Source of the DNA: an uncultured Clostridia bacterium
GTDB lineage: Bacteria; Bacillota; Clostridia; Oscillospirales; Oscillospiraceae
DNA length: 59,508 nt
NCBI GenBank assembly: GCA_946186375.1
Contig: CAMHMZ010000011.1
Location: 1 to 59,508, forward strand
Reading direction: 5' to 3'
Position numbers and translations under genes: made by a program
Shown here: one piece after another, positions 59,435 through 59,508 of the stretch
Layout: every line of letters starts with the position of its first letter
Numbering within the stretch: position 1 is the stretch's first letter
The notes under the pieces: generated by a model
Databases searched by the model: none
The model's input: only the letters and a program-made list of their open reading frames with translations
What the model was told of the DNA's origin: nothing

Positions 59435-59508
59435 TAAACGCATGGTCAATTAAGTGTACTTTTTTTCGTGGATCTTTCTCCGACCCACTTAAGAAAAGTT
59501 GCATGTGA

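Overview
The window looks like part of a large integrative and conjugative element (ICE) from a gut Firmicute, probably a Clostridia member of the Oscillospiraceae/Lachnospiraceae type. The evidence is AGGAGG-type ribosome sites almost everywhere, frequent TTG/GTG starts, a Gram-positive sortase with a CnaB adhesin, and a gene order typical of Tn1549/CTn-like elements: ParB, PcfB, VirD4, Maff2, VirB6-like, PrgI, VirB4, NlpC/P60 hydrolase, DUF4315, DUF4366, TopB, giant methylase-helicase, ArdC-like, TTRAP, ArdA/YodL/DUF4316. No relaxase, integrase, attachment site, tRNA, rRNA, CRISPR array or insertion sequence was found.

Region 1 (1-33.9 kb, all plus strand) is the conjugation and maintenance backbone. 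It carries a ParB-like protein, the coupling ATPase VirD4, the VirB4 ATPase, membrane channel proteins, a wall-cutting hydrolase, a 1,530-residue thioester/CnaB surface adhesin with its class B sortase, topoisomerase III, a 2,904-residue methylase/helicase, and three anti-restriction-type modules. It ends at a strong terminator near 33.9 kb.

Region 2 (33.9-49.9 kb, almost all minus strand, visibly more AT-rich) is cargo. It has a BlaI-like repressor, a PLD nuclease, an XRE-TPR regulator (plus strand), YbjN-like and vWA proteins, a 64-residue protein resembling the start of MraY, and a retron: a 126-nt ncRNA with 12-bp a1/a2 arms followed by a reverse transcriptase, a tyrosine-phosphatase-like protein and a macro-domain protein. 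Next is a RiPP cluster in which two radical SAM/SPASM enzymes flank a previously uncalled 55-residue six-cysteine peptide. Sel1-repeat proteins follow. Two operons share a conserved promoter-like motif.

Region 3 (49.9-59.3 kb, minus strand, apparently one long operon) is the most unusual part. In transcription order it holds a 46-residue membrane peptide, a 66-residue protein, an E2 (UBC-fold)-like protein, a JAB/JAMM peptidase, a ThiF/E1-like enzyme, a multi-pass membrane protein, a small helical protein, an EssC-like FtsK/SpoIIIE ATPase, a WXG100-like protein, a zinc-ribbon protein ending in a papain-fold toxin domain, a probable immunity protein, and a disordered membrane protein. I read this as a type VII-like secretion or toxin-delivery locus coupled to a ubiquitin-like conjugation/deconjugation set. 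No ubiquitin-like protein is recognisable, so the modifier or target is unknown. All functions are inferred from motifs and context; no database search was possible.
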